This document shows, in pieces, positions 1-16,603 of a DNA stretch of 64,000 nt; position 1 is the stretch's first letter, and each line of letters starts with the position of its first letter. Both the position numbers and the translations under genes were made by a program. Location of the stretch: positions 310,001-374,000 of the forward strand of contig RBZT01000499.1 of assembly GCA_003693705.1 (NCBI GenBank), read 5' to 3'. Below the pieces are notes generated by a model. It searched no databases. It was not told where the DNA came from and saw nothing but the letters and a program-made list of their open reading frames with translations. This DNA comes from Polymyxa betae (taxonomy: Eukaryota; Endomyxa; Phytomyxea; Plasmodiophorida; Plasmodiophoridae).

Positions 1-1058
1 CATCTCCGACGGTAGCGCAGAAGCTTGATTTTCGATCGAAGGCAACGATGATCGCGGCGATAACCGCGGAATTGACAGCTGGAATCTAGATGAAAGATCC
101 GATGCCTGGGCAGCCAAAGAGCAGAACGGCATATTGGCCATCGAGTCGGGAATCAATCCATTATTGACCAAACTCAGCACATTGGAATCTTTAGATTGCT
201 GACGTAAGAGGTGTGTCAGCAGCAATTGAACTTGCCTCAGCGTTTCCTAAACCATTTGTTATCGATCGATTTTGGAACAGAGCAAAAAAACCTTGTCAGA
301 AACTGGTTCATTGGTAGCAGCACTGGATGCTTTCGATTCGAGCCAATTTTTACGAAGTTCCTTCTCTGCCGCACTAGTCAAAGTCTCTGTTTTTTGGATC
401 TCGGCGAGTCTTGTCTCCATTTCCCGTTGTAGGCGACGGTTTTCGCTCTCGCGTTCCTTCTCAATCTCTTCAATTTCTCGAACCTCTTGTTTCTGTTTTT
501 GCACCATCTCTTCATGGAGACCTAAAACGATTTGAAACGACAATGCATACTACAAGTGAAGCACAAACTTGTTTCAGGATGATTGTGTAACCGGAGCTCG
601 TCTTGTATCATTGTGACGATTTCGTAAATCATCGATTCATTTAGCATGCCAGCCGCCTGGTTATTGATCCGATTCATTAAAGCAGCCAGTTCTTTCTTCG
701 ATAGGCCTTTAGAAGAGCGAAACTGAAACTGTGGAACGCTAGCTGGATACTCTCGATGAAGCCTAAATTGACTCATCTGAGTATATTAAACAATGCAAGT
801 AAAAAACAGAGACATAACGACAAGGTCGATGAACGAATGATTGCTTTCGGGCACAGCAGGATGTGGGACGACGTTAATGGAAAACGCTCGTGGATAATCA
901 TGATCGATTTCGATATTCTCGGTATCAGTCGACATTAGCCCGGCAAAAATAGCCTCCAGGGCCTCGATTTCTGTCTCCTGCTCTTCATTGACACGTTGTC
1001 GCCGAGCTAGCTCTCGATCTGACTCTTTCTCGCGCTGCTTGACACTGCGCTTCCGCAT
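1..1058 (-). CDS. GCN2-like eIF2alpha kinase, N-terminal part (cut by window edge)
   Basis: The first exons of a protein that starts with an RWD domain followed by a charged helix. This is the arrangement at the start of GCN2 (EIF2AK4), which senses uncharged tRNA and binds GCN1 through the RWD domain. Exons read as about 1058-835, 771-569, 521-292 and 198 to the window edge; the introns are short GT-AG. The RWD signature is visible in EIEALEAIFA, LHREYPASVPQF and KGLSKKELAALMNRI. The helix begins SLHEEMVQKQKQEV, and joining exons 2 and 3 recreates S-L-H-E-E-M, closely like SFHEEM in animal GCN2. Kinase and HisRS-like domains would lie left of base 1 and are not seen, so another RWD protein with the same start is possible. 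The second-exon acceptor is uncertain by a few bases. The start ATG at 1058 is the first in frame. Confidence 0.7.
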
Positions 1059-1439
1059 GGGCCGAAGCAGATGACGACCAGCTAATCCGGATCACCTTTA
1101 GTGACCCAGCGGAGCCGCGACGCAATTCCAACTTCAACGCCTTCGACAGACGTTTATCAGTTCTGAAGCCTTTTTTGATAAACAATGAAATTCTGTATTG
1201 ATAATGAAGAGACATCAAAATAGTAACGTTTCCTCAGTGAATGATGCTGGTCTAGTGGTTTCATGGCCATTTAGGGGGTTTCATAAGTCATTAGGTCATT
1301 ATGAGTCCTATCGCAGGTCGTAACGTGAACCTACCAGTCCATGCACGACTTGGAGTTTGCGGGGGTATCACTATCGTGTATGTTCTCGACTAATAAAGAC
1401 AGATGATACAGAGCGCAGCTTCACTCTCTATCGACAGCT
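1059..1439. other. Divergent intergenic region between GCN2-like and alcohol dehydrogenase genes
   Basis: A 381-bp spacer between two divergent start codons, expected to hold both promoters and 5' leaders. No clear TATA box, repeat or further coding exon was recognised. Confidence 0.5.
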
Positions 1440-3067
1440 ATGAACATTCTACCTCGGTATTTAATCATTCAGCAGGGCGCCCGGCGCCATCTTCCCAACA
1501 TTCTATCGGAGCTCAAGTGTACGCGCCCGTTGTTGATCACCGATCCCTTTATGCAAAAGCACGGACACGCTGATGAACTTCGGGAGATTATCGCTCAACA
1601 GCATAAAGCAAGTATGCTGCCGATGACTGCTAAGCAAAGGGCTAAACTGATTCGCAATTAGCTCTTGCTCTAGATGTATTCTACAAGACTGTCCCCGAAC
1701 CTGATACTAATTGCCTGAAAGAAGCGCTGGCGACGTTTCGTGATGGCAATTACGATTGCGTGGTTGCTCTTGGAGGAGGATCTCCCATCGGTTGGTAGCT
1801 AATAGATTAGCTCCTCTTGGAGCTCCCTTGCTTAGGGTCAAGAGTTTAGACATCGCCAAAGCTGTAGCTGTAATTGGGCATGGCGAACCTGATCTTAACA
1901 AATACAGAGTGCCGAATATTCCAAAGAATGGATTGCCAGTAATAGCGGTTAGGATATCATACCATCAAGCCTACATTAGCTGATTCTTTTGGAACAGATT
2001 CCTACAACAGCCGGAACAGGTCATTTCTGTCAAAGCTGTATTCAATCGAATCTAAAAAATACAATCAGGTTCGGAAGTGACGAAAGCAACGGTGATAACA
2101 GACTCAGATACTGAGGAGAAAATTCTGTGCATGGCGCCTTGCTTTCAGCCAATAGCAGCATTGGTTGATTACGAATATACATTAACATGCCCTCCTCCGC
2201 TTTCAGCATTCACTGGAATCGACGCGCTAACGCACGCCATCGAATCCTATGTATCGAAGTCTGTGACATTTGGCATGTTTGCCGCCGACTTTATCAAATA
2301 TCTCTCACAGAAAACGAAGCTTATTTACTGACGCAATGGCGCTTTCAGCAATGTCTGCCATTTGGAGAAATATCAGAACTGTTTGCAAGGATCCTAATGA
2401 GCATGAAGCTCGGCAAGCAATGATGAATGCAGCCACTTTAGCGGGTCGTTATCGTGCTGGTTTACATTTAGTGGCTAAATATTACGAACACAGGGATCGC
2501 ATTTTCGAACGCATCGGTTGCTCTTGTTCACGGGATGGCCCGTCCTATCGGGGCACACTTTCATGTTGCTCATGGATTGTCTAATGCAATGCTTCTGCCA
2601 ACCGTCACATCTTTCTCGATCAAAGCTGTAACTATACTGTTCTCGAAATGTTCGGGTCACTGAGAAGAGAATTAGGCAAAGTCTCGTTATGCAGATTGTG
2701 CTAGAGCCATGGGGATTGCTAATCAGAATGCCTCTGACGATGCGGCATGTGTAGATTTGATGCATGGTACATTGGACTTATTCGGTTGATTCATCGCGCT
2801 CAATATACACAAAATAGGGCTAATTGACTTAAACCAAGACCTGAAAGTTCCGAGCCCATTGGAATACGGCATTGATCGCAATAAATACGAGAAGTTATTG
2901 CCTGTAATGGTCAAACAGGCTTTGGCATCAGGGTACGATCATCGCGTGTTCATGTTGTACTGGAAAGATGTTTACGCACGTCCAGGTCTCCCAGTAACAA
3001 TCCGATTGTGCCCTCCGAAGAAGAAATGGCTGATCTTTATTTACGTGCGTTTGAAGGTCGCGTGTAA
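1440..3067 (+). CDS. Iron-containing alcohol dehydrogenase (type III ADH), intron-rich
   Basis: An NAD(P)-dependent, Fe-containing alcohol dehydrogenase of about 380 residues. It reads through in one frame once about nine short GT-AG introns are removed. Joined exons give the family signatures in order: start MNILPRYLIIQQGARRHLP; nucleotide-binding GGGSPIDIAKAVAV (the G-D codon is made by splicing); IPTTAGTGSEVTK across two junctions; GIDALTHAIESYVSK; metal-ligand region ALVHGMARPIGAHFHVAHG; and C-terminal LKVPSPLEYGID. The stop TAA is at 3065-3067. From memory the sequence looks closest to bacterial 1,3-propanediol/lactaldehyde-type enzymes rather than animal ADHFE1. That suggests bacterial origin followed by intron gain, which is inference. 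It is divergent from the GCN2-like gene. Substrate cannot be told from sequence. No frameshift or premature stop remains after splicing. Confidence 0.9.
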
Positions 3068-3900
3068 TGACTTTTTAGCCAGGTTATATTCTGTTAACAT
3101 TGAGGCATATTCCGTTACTCGTCTAAACAAACCAACGATCGTAGTCGCCTCTTACCGTATCTTACATCAGTGTTCATAAAATTTCACAGATCTTTGATGC
3201 ACTTGATAGTCTTCCAAAATTTACCTGGACTGGACACGATCTCTGATTTACCAGTAGTCCCTCTAATTATCATCTATCTCACTCTTCACACTATTTGACA
3301 AACAACTTTAGCAGCTAGATATGTTTCAAAAATACATTCCTCGCGCTTGCTCTTCCTTTGACAGAACTTTTTACTGGACTGCGACGAGCGCAACGTTTCC
3401 AAACCACTCGATTTGTTGAGCTATTCCTGAATCCTGACATATGGTTTGTATAAGCAGATCTGAGAGCAAAACAACTTCCGCCTATAAGTAGGTTGTATTT
3501 CAGTATTAATACCATCAATCTGGCAATGCGTAATTGCATCGCATTCCACCTGAAACTTTGGTAATCTTTCTCATGCCAAAATAGTCTTTTCTGCAACAAT
3601 TGTTTTTCCTGGAACCTTTGAACACATTTTAAACAGCATTGAAAGAGGTATCAATCGTAGTTCTAATAGGGTTTTAAATAACTTGCTGATGCAGATTCAG
3701 TTGATGCCGCAGTCAATTGTCTCGCGGATATCAATACCTCCGAGTCCAGGTCAAAGCAATATAATTAGCGAGAAGTACAAGAACTAAACCAAAGTTTCAA
3801 GCAACGAAATCCAGAATCGGTGAGATCAATTAGATGAAAAGATAGATATATGTTATTAATTCAGTAGATGTATAATTATATCAATGGGCACTGCAAGACT
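3068..3900. other. Gene-poor stretch
   Basis: An AT-rich stretch between the convergent 3' ends of the alcohol dehydrogenase and POLR3A genes. Short open frames occur on both strands (one of 94 codons on the minus strand around 3315-3599), but none shows a recognisable domain or a convincing splice chain. Confidence 0.4.
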
Positions 3901-9041
<5,141 letters not shown>

Positions 9042-9513
9042 TCCGGACTGCGCAATAGACAGCGCTGCGGAAATTCCTATCTATCAGCTTAGATGTTAGA
9101 AATCACCATAAACGATCCAAGATTCCGAGTAATTACCTAGCTTGTATGGTCCAAGAATTACACAACGATAACAACTGCAGAATTCAATATGTTTATAGAT
9201 AGCTGCATGCGAAATTCGTTGTATCCATCTCAAGAATATGTAAGCCGTTCACGGCCAGACCCTTAGTCCAAACAAAGCTGAAGCGAAGCCCAGCTCAGAA
9301 CAAGCCAAGTAAACGAGATGGTGCCTGACCGAGATCATTTCGAAATGGCAAACCATACGATAAATAAACAATGAGAGAATAGCGCTGGAAGGGGTCACCC
9401 TCAATCCTGTGTATTATGTTACTTACAAAGATGTTTCCATGACTGTAAAGGGCTGCTGTTCAGCTCTGCAGTTATGGACACAATTTAAGTGATAGAAACA
9501 CATAGATGACGTC
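9042..9513. promoter_or_regulatory. Divergent intergenic region (POLR3A / DUF6729-like gene)
   Basis: About 470 bp between the POLR3A start and the first candidate ATG of the plus-strand gene. It should contain both promoters. No TATA box, repeat or RNA gene was recognised. Confidence 0.35.
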
Positions 9514-10912
9514 ATGGCGGTTCCGGATGCCGAACAGTCCTGGCGGGTGATTCATGGTCCGGCTGATCTGAATTGCGACGTTCTTCAATCGCAGAAGTAC
9601 ATATTTACATTAACTGCATCATATTGGAAACCCGGGCCGATTATTCTTCGTTGAGCTACGGTGTCTCAGCCCGACATCCTTGACCTCGCAAAATTTCAAT
9701 CACTTTGGATAGATGACATCTTGGTCTCCATCTGGTATCATATTTGCTTATCTAACTTCATTAAGTCAAGACGTTGATGCTAGACTAGCGAAGGGAAATT
9801 TCAACCAAACCCATTGTCGAATAGCACCACCTGCCTTGGTTTCTTTCCACAATCGCAATATCGTTCCTGATGATTTCTACCGTCCGAACGTGTTCGTCTG
9901 GCTTCCGCAAGTCTTACGGGCATCTCTGCGAATTCAATGCCCGAAATGCAATGGAATCGCAATCACCGAGCGCGGATGGATCTTCAGACGAATTGTCGAT
10001 GTGAACGCTAGCTGCTTTGTTCTTGCTAAAGAATATGCTTGTAATAGCTGTGTCGAAGCTGCATCCGAAAGTGCCGTCTTCTCCACTTGCGATTCCAATG
10101 TGCTGCGTGAATTCCCAAGCGATATTCAATCTGCATTCCCTGCTATTATGGTTCCAGGCACCGATGGTGGCCTATCAAGGACTGTCGTCAATTTCATTCA
10201 GGCGTGTAGTAAGAGCAATCTTACTCTGGAAGTCGCGCATAGCATCGTCGTCGACATGCATATGGCTCGGTATATCGAACGCAAAGCAGCATTCGAAGCG
10301 AGCGCTGCTCAGGCGATACAGAGTGACGTTCCCGACAGCAGCAGCGATGATGGCAGTTTAATGATCTCCGAACCGAAATTCTTCTCGACCTTTGACGATA
10401 TCAAAGGATATGGAGGGTTCATTCCACCGGCCGCATATCTACGACCATTCTTTGATGGTATAAATGGTGTCAGGCCTGATGCTGCTCTATGGGCTGGATC
10501 GGTCGTGATCGCTGCGACTGAGATCATGACGGTTCCGATTGTTCCAGCAATCAGCATCGAGAAGAAGCCGCCGACCATGTCGAATCATACGTCGCCAGAT
10601 ACAGGATCGAGTGAACCAAAGAGGAAGAGGAGGCCTAGACGTTGTCAGAACAGGATAATGGTGAACGGCGAAGTGGTAATATGCGGCTTAATGGATTGTC
10701 CCGGTAGAGGAGGACAGAAATTCTGCAAAAACTTCTCGGGCGCGCGATATCCGAGCAACGAAATCGGCGGTGAGGTTTCTGTAAGTCAAGATCCCGAAGA
10801 CCTATCGAAGCTTTCCACTCTGGCGACTTTGGTTCGTCCAACAAGAGATGCTGGACTTCCTGTAAGAGAAAGCGAACTAGTTGCAATGGAAGCCTTACAA
10901 AACATGATATAA
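9514..10912 (+). CDS. DUF6729-like protein with C-terminal Cys-rich module
   Basis: The main open exon is 9713-10912 (399 codons). A short upstream exon from ATG 9514 is likely, because it encodes WRVIHG before a possible donor, matching WRIVRG at the same place in the related gene at 11548-12519; the exact splice is unresolved. The body resembles the DUF6729 family found in fungal and invertebrate transposon-like proteins: RPNVFVWLPQVL, a CPKC pair, RRIVDVNASCFVLAKEYAC, and later FDDIKGYGGFIPPAAYL. The family name is given from memory. The C-terminal 100 residues are RKRRPRRCQNRI, then VICGLMDCPGRGGQKFCKNF, a probable zinc-binding module (C-x13-C-x4-C-x8-C). They end in KLSTLATL...SELVAMEALQNMI. 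This tail is shared with the inverted neighbour. No transposase catalytic motif was seen. Function is unknown; a nuclear DNA-binding role is a guess. Confidence 0.6.
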
Positions 10913-11029
10913 TCCACTACAAATGCAGTGTCTTATTAACCAGTAAACATCGAATCCCTCCGTTGTTTTTCCACCGAAAATCGTTTCCACGCATTGCGAA
11001 TTGGTTGGTTTTCTGGACGGTGACCCCAA

Positions 11030-11516
11030 ATGGAAGACCGCCTCCGCATCGTCACCGAATCCTGCGATCAGCTCGTGACGGAAGCGTCGCGAATCTTATC
11101 GGCCATATCAGCGCCGGGACCCGTGGCCGACACCGATTTCGGTCTGGTCAACAATATCGAAGAGATAGAAACGACTGTTCATGCGCAAAGTTAGTCAGAC
11201 ATCTCGCTATACGCCACCTTTATAACTAATTTGGCTTCTTACTTCAGGAATGGTGCAAGCCGCTGAGGCTCTCGCTAACGTCATCCACGACTTGAGAATT
11301 TCCTGGGCCTTATACGATAACAATAGGCATTTGAAGCAAGTCAGCAGCTCGATCGAAGCCGCTAACGAACAGTCCGAGATCACCAAGTACAAAATCAGCC
11401 GGCTGCGATCAGAAGTCGAACAGGCATTATCCGAATTATCGTCTCATTACCCAGCCAGCAAATCACCCTCGATTTCAAGTTTTATACTCTCCGATTCTGA
11501 TTATAATGTTAAATAA
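11030..11516 (+). CDS. MED22: Mediator subunit 22 (MED22/Surf5)
   Basis: A small, two-exon gene for a Mediator head-module subunit that bridges activators to RNA polymerase II. Exon 1 starts at ATG 11030 (MEDRLRIVTESCDQLVTEAS) and ends before gttagtcag near 11190. Exon 2 resumes after a cag near 11248 with MVQAAEALANVIHDLRISW, and the spliced codon restores Arg before MVQAAE. The protein is about 145 residues, the normal size for MED22. It has the family pattern: an N-terminal helix, a conserved 'V.A.E.L..L...LR..L' helix, then a second helix with SSIEAANEQSEITKYKISRL. TAA is at 11514-11516. It sits between two inverted genes sharing a Cys-rich module, with only about 30 bp to the 3' end of the downstream one. 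Confidence 0.8.
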
Positions 11517-11547
11517 ACAGACCATCCGTCCATTAATAAATGTATTA

Positions 11548-12519
11548 TTATATGAGATTCTGCAGGGCCTCCATGGCGACGGCGACGAGTTCGCTATCCC
11601 GAACTGGACGAATCAGAGTTGCTAATGTGGACAGCTTTCCTTCGTTGTTTGGTGGCTCATGCGCCGGTGAAATGAGGGAGAACGGATGCCCTTCGGTAGA
11701 TAACGGCGGTGGCTGCTGCCTCATCTGGGGCTGGTGATGCTTGGCATCGCCTGTGAAATTCTTACAGAATTTCTGTCCGCCCCGACCCGGGCAGTCGATC
11801 AGACCGCAGACAATGGTTTCGCCATTCACGACGATTCGGTTCTGGCATCGTCTTGGGCGTCGTTTTCTCTTCGGCGGATCAGACCCAGAGCCAGGCTTTC
11901 CCGGATCGAGGCCTTCCAACACCGGGTTCGGCTTCACTCTCTTTTTCCTGCTTAGGCTCGCCAGGTGAATATTTTCTGGCGAAAGTGTTGCATCCAACGT
12001 CGATGAGTTAAATATGCTGTTGTCCAACGGTCTCTCCAACGACAATCTCGACGACACGCCCTCCTGGTCGATTGCGAAACTCGATGTGGCATCGCCCTCC
12101 TCAAGAATTTCGGTTCTCTCACAAAAGGATAAATTATCAAAGAAGTCCACCTCGGGGAGTGGAGCGAATCCGTCGCGTTCTCCTGGAAGCATTGCGGCCT
12201 CATGGTCGCTAGTCACGGGTGTATGCAATTCGGGAAACAAATCATAACCGGTAGCGACAGCTAGAGCAACCTCATTTGCATCAAATTTAACGCCTCGAAC
12301 CGCGAATCGCTCGAGTTCGGGGGAGACCACTATCCTCGGGTGCGCGCTGATAGTTTCGGCCGCTTGCATCATCCCTGGAACAGCACAAGATTAACGGCCG
12401 AATTGGGTGCCGGCCACCGCCCACTGACCGCGAACAATTCTCCAATCGGCTATGTGATGCGTTGCATTATCCAGCGGATTATCAAAGGGGGTTGGGTCGT
12501 CCGGAGCTAAATGCTCCAT
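11548..12519 (-). CDS. Orphan protein with Cys-rich C-terminal module (paralogous tail to 9514-10912)
   Basis: Exon 1 starts at ATG 12519 (MEHLAPDDPTPFDNP) and ends with WRIVRG across an intron of about 60 nt. Exon 2 then runs open to 11548, giving about 300 residues. The N-terminal two thirds is acidic and low in complexity, with no recognised domain. The C-terminus holds PKRKRRPRRCQNRI, then IVCGLIDCPGRGGQKFCKNF, and ends KLSTLATLIRPVRDSELV...MEALQNLI, nearly the same as the tail of the DUF6729-like protein at 9514-10912. The two DNA copies differ at many third codon positions while the protein is kept, so the module is old and under selection. The basic patch before the cysteines could be a nuclear localisation signal. 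The role is unknown; a small zinc-binding regulator is an inference. Confidence 0.6.
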
Positions 12520-13016
12520 GCAGATAAGATATCGGGATGGGCGAAATTGGCTGTTAGGCCAACATGTGGTGACGGTGCTTCCGCCCCGCCACCCCAGTCG
12601 CCCGCTCGCGGATTTTCATGATCAACTGCGCTCTGCCCTTGAGGCGCCTGTCGGCGCAACCCCAACCCACCTGCCTGGCACTTGGGCCCGCAAAGTGCGC
12701 CTCAAAGGCGTGTACAGTACAGGTAGCAGTGCGTTGCTGGTCGACGTCCGGTCGTCGCTGTTGGCGTCGTGCGAAGCGATTTTTGGGTTCGTAGCGATCC
12801 GGGACATTTGCGGATGTGATTTCGGGGTCGTAATCGCGCCTGCGAAAGTAGTATACGCACGAATCGGGAGAGTGAACATAAGGCAGAAAGAAGGCCGTCG
12901 TAGTCGTAACTGGATAAGTTCAATTATCCGCGAGTACAGATGTTTGTCTGGCTTCTGGACTAGGAAAAATAATAAATATTCACATTAAACAATTTTAATT
13001 AAAAAATGTTGGGATA
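12520..13016. other. Intergenic stretch, no supported gene
   Basis: About 500 bp between the start of the Cys-module gene and the stop of the CAP10 gene, both on the minus strand. A 157-codon plus-strand frame (12518-12988) overlaps it but has no recognisable domain and unlikely composition. The region presumably holds the promoter of the 12519 gene. Confidence 0.35.
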
Positions 13017-14351
13017 TCAACTGGATTTTTCAAACAAGGCAGCATATTCGATAACCAATCGATACGCATAGCAGCGAAAATCGACGTCGCGAATAACCTT
13101 GGCGGCTGTTTCTGCTGCATTATGTGCAATAGCTTCGGCTTTGTCTGGATTCCTGACAGCCCAAGCGATCTTTTCGTCCAAGTCGCTGAGTGATAGATCG
13201 ACAGGAATATAATGCTCCCATGGAGAGATACGTTCATGAAACCCTACTTGAATTGTAAACACAGTAAAACCGAAACCAGATTGGCTTACATTGATAGAAA
13301 TCGCCAATCTTAAGCACAACCGTCCCAGATCGTAGAAGAGGTGCAAACCTTGCTGAAAACGCATTTCCATCGATGTCGATCACATACTGATGATAAGAAA
13401 ACCACTCGAATGCAACATGCTTACGCATAGAAAATGCGAACTCTTTCTTGGCAATTTCACATTCACTGTCGTCATGACATTGCAGAACCTCTGTGAAGCC
13501 GATATCAGCTGGAATACCGCCGATGACGGTCCCTGGACGACCGAACTTGGAGACCAACTGAAAGCGAGGTGCACTCCTCCAATCTAAATCCGGAGAGATG
13601 AAAGCCCCGGTTGTCGTCCCTCTCCAGACGACAGCCTTCTCTCGTCTTTTCCAATCTTTCATTCCCCACATAATAGCATCTTCCGGATGCCATAAGAACA
13701 CCCCGACATCGTATGGAAAACGAATATCGCCATTTCGACCATCTTTATGGACCGACCAAGACATGATTGGCTTCTTATTGGAAGCGTCTTCTGAGAGTTG
13801 GACATAAGGTCTATCATCCCAGTTGACAGCCATTGTGAATCGAAGACCGGGCGTCTTTAACACAGGCTGCAGCATCCAGCGGATATAATCGGCCCTGTCA
13901 CTAGGCAAATCTATAAACAGCCTTCCGTCCTCGACTTTGACAAGCCTGCACGTCGGACACGATGATGCTGCTGTCAAAACATCGTTCTCCGTCAGGCCAG
14001 ACTGCCGGAATCGTTCTATTAGGGGGAATCAGAGAGACAACTCTGGGACGAATTCGTGAAATTACCTAGATCGGCGTAGATAGTCTCATATTGGTCTAGA
14101 GGGCAGGAATGCTTCTGAGCGTACATCAACCAATGCATTAATAATGGTGGTGGCGGCCTTCCTCGCTTCAATTCGTAATCTTTCGAAAACTGCTCCCAGA
14201 CGGACGTCTCTCGAGGCTTGTTGATGGTATTGAGCTGATACAAGATTACCAACAGGAAATACAATAGCCCGATGAGTATAGACAGTCTCATCGGTACACG
14301 TCTCGGTGCTGAGGACAGCCAGATTGGCTTGGAAAGCATATGCCGGGCCAT
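13017..14351 (-). CDS. CAP10-family (GT90) glycosyltransferase, type II membrane protein
   Basis: A Golgi/ER glycosyltransferase of the CAP10 family, related to animal POGLUT/KDELC protein O-glucosyltransferases and fungal CAP10 xylosyltransferases. The N-terminus is a short cytoplasmic part and one signal anchor (MRLSILIGLLYFLLVILYQL). A 5' intron near 14060-14015 joins YADL to ERFRQSGLTENDV. The catalytic domain shows VGVFLWHPEDAI, KAVVWRGTTTGAF, DLDWRSAPRFQL, and the sugar-nucleotide region HQYVIDIDGNAFSARF followed by GTVVLK. A last intron near 13310-13255 leads to GFHERISPWEHYIPVDLSLSDL, also typical of the family. TGA is at 13017. Length is about 410 residues, normal for a CAP10 domain plus stem. 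The start is 14351, or the internal Met at about 14294. No KDEL-type ER signal is present (it ends FEKSS), so Golgi is more likely. The acceptor substrate is unknown. Confidence 0.85.
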
Positions 14352-15098
14352 CGCAGTTATCCAAACTGTCTTGCAATCGAATTTTAATGCACAGCCGCTA
14401 GTGGCTGTGAATCGTGCCTGAGCAGACGTCGGAAACCCAGTAATCAGCAGATCGCCATCAAAAGGACAGAATCTAAAAGGCAGAAAGCAACAGGACGGAG
14501 TTTATGACTTTATGGTATCAAACTCTCGGAGCGGGCTTCAATAAGGCAATTGTCACACGAACCAACGATGCCAAGCCAGGCATCATTAGCAATACAGATT
14601 AGATATGCAAGAAGCCTCGAGATCTCGGCTCGGATTTATGGCTTGGAAAAAACGACCTCAGCTTAGAAAAAAATGAAGTCCGAACAAGTCAGAGTTTATA
14701 CATCTACGACAGTCTCTGCGATTCTGAAAATTCGAACAAGCCACATTCCGCATGCTCTCTGGAAAGACCATGCCATCATGGTAGAAGACGATCTCGTGAA
14801 ACTCGGCCTCTAGGTTGATTCCAGGAACAACACAGGCACCCCCTAATAACTTTGGAATTATCTTGATTCAACTGCCCTGGACTACATTCTCAAGGTGTTG
14901 AGACGTCCAACGTTCTGATTGCAGCAAGCTTGCTGAAATTATATCACAAATGTTTTAACAGATGTTGAAGATTCCGTAATGGTGAGAGGCTGTGAGCGCA
15001 ACCCTAAATCATACGAAGTGACTGTATTTAGTATTTACAGATTTGATATCATAATCACAAATCAATATTGATCGGTTATCAGTTAGATCGTCGCTGTT
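14352..15098. other. Divergent intergenic region (CAP10 / UCHL5)
   Basis: A 747-bp spacer between divergent start codons. No coding exon, repeat or RNA gene was recognised; promoters for both genes are expected here. Confidence 0.4.
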
Positions 15099-16290
15099 AT
15101 GTCGCAGGCCGAGTGGTGTACAATCGAGTCGGATCCTGGAATCTTCACTGAGCTGATCCAAAATTTCGGTGTTGCTGACGTCCAGGTCGAGGAATTATAT
15201 GATCTAAGCCAGGTCCATGATCTCAGTCCTGTTTATGGGCTGATTTTCTTGTTCAAATGGTGATAGGCAAACTGTTTCTATCTTTATTTTGTTTAAAGTT
15301 GTCTATAGGCAGAAAGAGCATTATGAATCAAATGATTCAATGCTTGCAGATGACATACAGGGACTGTTCTTTGCCAAACAAGTAACGGCACTGCCTCCTT
15401 TGACTATCGTAGGCCCAATGATGTCGTTTAGGTAGTTCAGAATGCATGTGCTACACAAGCGATCGTGTCGATATTACTGAATTGCTCGAAAATCGATATC
15501 GGCCCAGAGCTTCGTGACTTTAAAGAGTTCGCTCTTGAATTGCCTCCCGATATGAGGGGATTGGCTCTTGCTAATTCGCAAACTATTCGCGAAGCTCATA
15601 ATAGCTTTGGCAGACAAGAATCGTTTGAGATCACCGATCTAGGCAAAGACAGGAAAGACGACGATGATGCCTTTCATTTTATCTCGTACATCCCGTTTCA
15701 AGGCAAACTTTATGAATTAGATGGGTTGAAACCTGCTCCAGTTGTGATCGCTGATGCCACCGACAACGACTGGCTGGAGACGATTATCCCGGTCATTCAG
15801 GAGCGAATTCAAAAATATTCGGAAACCGAAATCAGATTCAATCTCAGTAAGCTGAGTCATAGTCTGTTTCTCATCACGATCTAAAAATTTCGTAGTGGCA
15901 GTAATCGGCAACAGAGAGAAAGTGCTGAAAGAAAGGTTATCTGAAATGGAAGCTCGTCGTAATGAAGCTGTAGCTCGATTAAGCGAAACGGGGACTCCAG
16001 AAGGCCGGCAAAAATTCGACTTGCCTCAAGGCAAAAACGAACTCTATGTCGCCGTGTCTGCGATGGATTCGGAAATTGACATGATCAAAGACACTATCGA
16101 ATCCGAGAGGCGCAAATTTGCCCAATGGAAGATGGAGAACGAACGTCGCAAACATAATTATATCCCTTTTGTATTCAACTTGCTGCAAAAGTTGGCTGAA
16201 AAGAATCAGCTCAAAGGCCTTATCGATAAAGCCAGAACGAAACAGCAGGATCGCCGAGCTAACAATCAGGGTAAACCTACCAATGCTTAG
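15099..16290 (+). CDS. UCHL5: Ubiquitin C-terminal hydrolase UCH37/UCHL5
   Basis: A cysteine deubiquitinase that works at the 19S proteasome through RPN13, and in animals also with INO80. The start is ATG 15099 ([20 protein letters not shown]). Splicing across short introns gives [11 protein letters not shown], then [11 protein letters not shown] joined to [18 protein letters not shown]. Catalytic residues are visible: Gln in FFAKQ as in the family, Cys in NACATQ, His in DAFHFISY and Asp in YELDGL. The C-terminal UCH37-specific helical extension is present ([23 protein letters not shown]) and identifies UCHL5 rather than UCHL1/3 or BAP1. An intron lies between FNLS/FNL and [14 protein letters not shown] is at 16288-16290. 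Length, about 330 residues, is normal. Divergent from the CAP10 gene. Confidence 0.93.
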
Positions 16291-16603
16291 AGTATTGACT
16301 TAACCTTTATCTATAATGTGTTTGTCATTATTACAACATCACCCGAATCAAAAAGTGTCGATTACGGCAGCTATTCGGATATTCTTCCATCTATTTTGTA
16401 ATCTGTTGTCAAATCTGTGCATTTGTAAAAGCCTCTTGAACTGGTTAACATTCATGAATGTTATTTTAAATTACTACATATGTCATGACTCATGCATGTT
16501 ATCTAAATTATTTCTTGGTATATTTTTGTTTGTTTGGTAAAATAGGTAGAGAAATGCGCGGTCATGAAAGAATTTTCAGATTGTACTGTATGCTTGTAGA
16601 ATT

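Noticed and set aside
12518-12988. A 157-codon plus-strand frame between the Cys-module and CAP10 genes
   Set aside because: It has no recognisable domain, its composition looks random, and it overlaps the first exon of the minus-strand gene.
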